Of a stretch of DNA of 64,000 bases, positions 61,306 to 64,000 are shown in pieces. The stretch comes from Ligustrum vulgare. Its lineage: Eukaryota; Streptophyta; Magnoliopsida; Lamiales; Oleaceae. The position numbers and the translations under genes are program-made. Under the pieces are notes generated by a model. It was not told the DNA's origin and did not search any database. It saw only the letters and a program-made list of their open reading frames with translations. Numbering within the stretch: the stretch's first letter is position 1; each line of letters starts with the position of its first letter. Where the stretch lies: the NCBI GenBank assembly GCA_963555705.1, contig OY743174.1:28647608-28711607 (forward strand), in the 5' to 3' direction.

Positions 61306-64000
61306 TTACATATAAAGTATGAACTCTTTCCTTTCTCACACAAAAAATCATTTAAATGAAATTCACAACTCTTGTATAATATATGATTTCTGTAACGTCC
61401 TTCAATTAGTGAGAGAAAAAGAAAAAATGCGAACCTCTTTAATTAATTTTTTTCCATGAATATTAATTTTTTTAAAAAAAAAAGAACTACTAAAAAACTT
61501 TAAAGGGAAACATTTTTGTTATTTTTATTCTACCATCAAGCCTTTTTTGGAGTATCTTAACCTCGCATCATTTCAATAATTTCCTATTCACCGTAGTTTT
61601 AATTAATGCACATTTTTTAATATTTTAATTCTTTTTATTTTTGTATTGCAATTCAAAATATTTTTCTTACATATAAAGTATGAACTCTTTCCTTTCTCAC
61701 ACAAAAAATCATTTAAATGAAATTCACAACTCTTGTATAATATATGATTTCTGTAACGTCCTTCAATTAGTGAGAGAAAAAGAAAAAATGCGAACCTCTT
61801 TAATTAATTTTTTTCCATGAATATTAATTTTTTTAAAAAATAAGAACTACTAAAAAACTTTAAAGGGAAACATTTTTGTTATTTTTATTCTACCATCAAG
61901 CCTTTTTTGGAGTATCTTAACCTCGCATCATTTCAATAATTTCCTATTCACCGTAGTTTTAATTAATGCACATTTTTTAATATTTTAATTCTTTTTATTT
62001 TTGTATTGCAATTAAAAATATTTTTCGTACATATAAAGTATGAACTCTTTACTTTCCACACAAAAAATCATTTAAAAAAAATTCACAACTCTTGTATAAT
62101 ATATGATTTCTGTAACGTCCTTCAATTAGTGAGAGAAAAAGAAAAAATGCGAACCTCTTTAATTAATTTTTTTCCATGAATATTAATTTTTTTTTAAAAA
62201 AAGAACTACTAAAAAACTTTAAAGGGAAACATTTTTGTTATTTTTATTTTACCATCAAGCCTTTTTTGGAGTATCTTAACCTCGCATCATTTCAATAATT
62301 TCCTATTCACCGTAGTTTTAATTAATGCACTTTTTTTAATATTTTAATTCTTTTAATTTTTATATTGCAATTCAAAATATTTTTCATACATATAAAGTAT
62401 GAACTCTTTCCTTTCTCACACAAAAAAATCATTTAAATGAAATTCACAACTCTTGTATAATATATGATTTCTGTAACGTCCTTCAATTAGTGAGAGAAAA
62501 AGAAAAAATTCGAACCTCTTTATTTAATTTTTTTACTTGAATATTAATTATTTTTAAAAAAAAAAAAAAAAAAACTACCAAAAAACTTTAAAGGAAAACA
62601 ATTTTTTTATTATTATTTTACCATCAAGCCTTTTTTGGAGTATCTTACCCTCGAATCTTTTCAATAATTTCCGATTCACCGTAGTTTTAATTAATGCACT
62701 TTTTTTAATATTTTAATTCTTTTAATTTTTATATTGCAATTCAAAATATTTTTCATACATATAAAGTATGAACTCTTTCCTTTCTCACACAAAAAAATCA
62801 TTTAAATGAAATTCACAACTCTTGTATAATATATGATTTCTGTAACGTCCTTCAATTAGTGAGAGAAAAAGAAAAAATTCGAACCTCTTTATTTAATTTT
62901 TTTACTTGAATATTAATTATTTTTTTAAAAAAAGAAAAAACTACCAAAAAACTTTAAAGGAAATCATTTTTTTTATTATTATTTTACCATCAAGCCTTTT
63001 CTGGAGTATCTTACCCTCGCATCTTTTCAATAATTTCCTATTCACCGTAGTTTTAATTAATGCACTTTTTTTAATATTTTAATTCTTTTAATTTTTATAT
63101 TGCAATTCAAAATATTTTTCCTACATATAAAGTATGAACTCTTTACTTTCTCAAACAAAGATTCATTTAAATAAAATTCACAACTCTTGTATAATATATG
63201 ATTTCTGTAACGTCCTTCAATTAGTGAGAGAAAAAGAAAAAATGCGAACCTCTTTAATTAATTTTTTTCAATGAATATTAATTTTTTTTAAAAAAAAGAA
63301 CTACTAAAAAACTTTAAAGGGAAACATTTTTGTTATTTTTATTCTACCATCAAGCCTTTTTTGGAGTATCTTAACCTCGCATCATTTCAATAATTTCCTA
63401 TTCACCGTAGTTTTAATTAATGCACATTTTTTAATATTTTAATTCTTTTTATTTTTGTATTGCAATTCAAAATATTTTTCATACATATAAAGTATGAACT
63501 CTTTCCTTTCTCACACAAAAAATCATTTAAATGAAATTCAAAACTCTTGTATAATATATGATTTCTGTAACGTCCTTCAATTAGTGAGAGAAAAAGAAAA
63601 AATGCGAACCTCTTTAATTAATTTTTTTCCATGAATATTAATTTTTAAAAAAAAAAAGAACTACTAAAAAACTTTAAAGGGAAACATTTTTGTTATTTTT
63701 ATTCTACCATCAAGCCTTTTTTGGAGTATCTTAACCTCGCATCATTTCAATAATTTCCTATTCACCGTAGTTTTAATTAATGCACATTTTTTAATATTTT
63801 AATTCTTTTTATTTTTGTATTGCAATTCAAAATATTTTTCATACATATAAAGTATGAACTCTTTCCTTTCTCACACAAAAAATCATTTAAATGAAATTCA
63901 CAACTCTTGTATAATATATGATTTCTGTAACGTCCTTCAATTAGTGAGAGAAAAAGAAAAAATGCGAACCTCTTTAATTAATTTTTTTCCATGAATATTA
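61306..64000. repeat. Right tail beyond the large duplication
   Basis: After 61305 the match to the left copy stops. The order is Q with CTT ends (twice, T7A10), a taag monomer, P, then S1-S2 and the start of another 8-mer. The window ends inside a main-family monomer (ccatgaatatta), so the array continues to the right. Confidence 0.85.
62329..63165. repeat. Diverged subfamily cluster 8 (S1, S2)
   Basis: TTCGAACC is at 62509 (S1, T5A19) and 62878 (S2, T7A7-G, ccttttctgg). The right border is the S-to-R2 hybrid end (63062-63165), as in clusters 5 and 7, while the left border is the clean gcacttttttt form. This shows the left and right borders of the cluster have separate histories. Confidence 0.84.

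Larger units (their letters stand above)
1..64000. repeat. Satellite DNA array, ~360-bp monomer, about 178 copies
   Basis: Every part of the window aligns to one monomer of about 360 bp, always in the same orientation. The core landmark CGTCC recurs from 61 to 63931 at spacings of 359-370 bp, giving 177 intervals and a mean of about 360.9 bp. A hand count of one monomer (1081-1440) gave 82 G+C in 360 (23%), with more C (52) than G (30) on this strand. There are no insertions of other sequence, no inversions and no gaps. The longest open frame is 66 codons, which fits non-coding DNA. Arrays like this usually form centromeric, pericentromeric or subtelomeric heterochromatin in eukaryotes, but nothing here shows which. 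Both ends of the array lie outside the window, so its full size is unknown. Confidence 0.98.
59480..64000. repeat. 8-monomer unit, period 2896 bp, second copy cut by the window end
   Basis: From about 59480 the sequence matches itself at +2896 bp. TTCGAACC 59613/62509 and 59982/62878, ccttttctgg 60099/62995, and tttcaatgaa 60370/63266 all agree. The second copy lacks the caaacc change at 60455 and has T8A8 where the first has T9A7 (near 60391/63287). The left borders differ: the first copy has the hybrid aattctttttattttta and the second the full S-type end. The second copy continues past the window end. Confidence 0.82.

Noticed and set aside
1..64000. CRISPR array or other prokaryotic repeat system
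   Set aside because: The repeat unit is about 360 bp with no unique spacers and no nearby genes. The whole unit repeats, unlike short repeats separated by variable spacers.
1..64000. Identity with known ~360-bp insect satellites (Tribolium castaneum satellite, Drosophila 359-bp repeat)
   Set aside because: The length is similar, but I do not recognise the sequence as either, and only short strings such as aaaaaatgcgaa resemble the Drosophila repeat. A database search would decide.
1..64000. Telomeric repeat or replication origin
   Set aside because: No TTAGG, TTAGGG or TTTAGGG tandem runs are present. AT-rich palindromes occur in every monomer and single out no origin.

Overview
The whole window is one unbroken satellite DNA array. 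A monomer of about 360 bp is repeated head to tail on the same strand from the first base to the last. Using the landmark CGTCC in a conserved core, the first copy starts at 61 and the last at 63931. Walking the copies gives 178 cores and 177 intervals, so the mean monomer is about 360.9 bp and the window holds about 177.7 monomers. A typical monomer is about 77% A+T by hand count. I found no gene, RNA gene, transposon, inversion, non-satellite insertion or unique sequence.

The organism is almost certainly a eukaryote, and this is most likely centromeric, pericentromeric or other heterochromatin. The species cannot be read from the sequence. The monomer length suits two nucleosomes and is common in insect and plant satellites. 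CpG is not clearly depleted (4-5 per monomer against about 4.3 expected), which argues weakly against heavy germline CpG methylation.

The monomers fall into haplotypes marked by the junction (P = tactttccacac; Q = tcctttctcacac; R1 = ctcaaacaaaaattc; R2 = ctcaaacaaagattc), by a T-run/A-run tract, and by short variants such as ACCACGC, CCTCATATC, CCAGG, CCTGTT and TATATTAACC. A more diverged subfamily (S1, S2, T, U) carries TTCGAACC or GAGAACC and occurs in small clusters.

Layout: 1-5393 is a left mosaic. 5394-10953 (block A) is duplicated at 11530-17448 (block B), which holds one extra monomer. 16112-19030 is a two-copy 4-mer of 1447 bp. 19031-27998 is a mosaic of 4-, 8- and 12-monomer displacements. 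27999-33000 is a 3-monomer (about 1080 bp) higher-order repeat that grades into 4-mers. 33928-47226 is repeated almost perfectly at 48007-61305, displaced by 14,079 bp (39 monomers). The tail 61306-64000 repeats an 8-mer of 2896 bp.

There are no genes to work together. The content of interest is evolutionary: nested duplications at scales of 3, 4, 7, 8, 17-18 and 39 monomers, hybrid monomers at haplotype joints, an invariant core of about 40 bp, and a T/A tract whose boundary slides while its total length stays nearly fixed. All comparisons were made by eye, so boundaries are good to tens of bases and small differences may have been missed.
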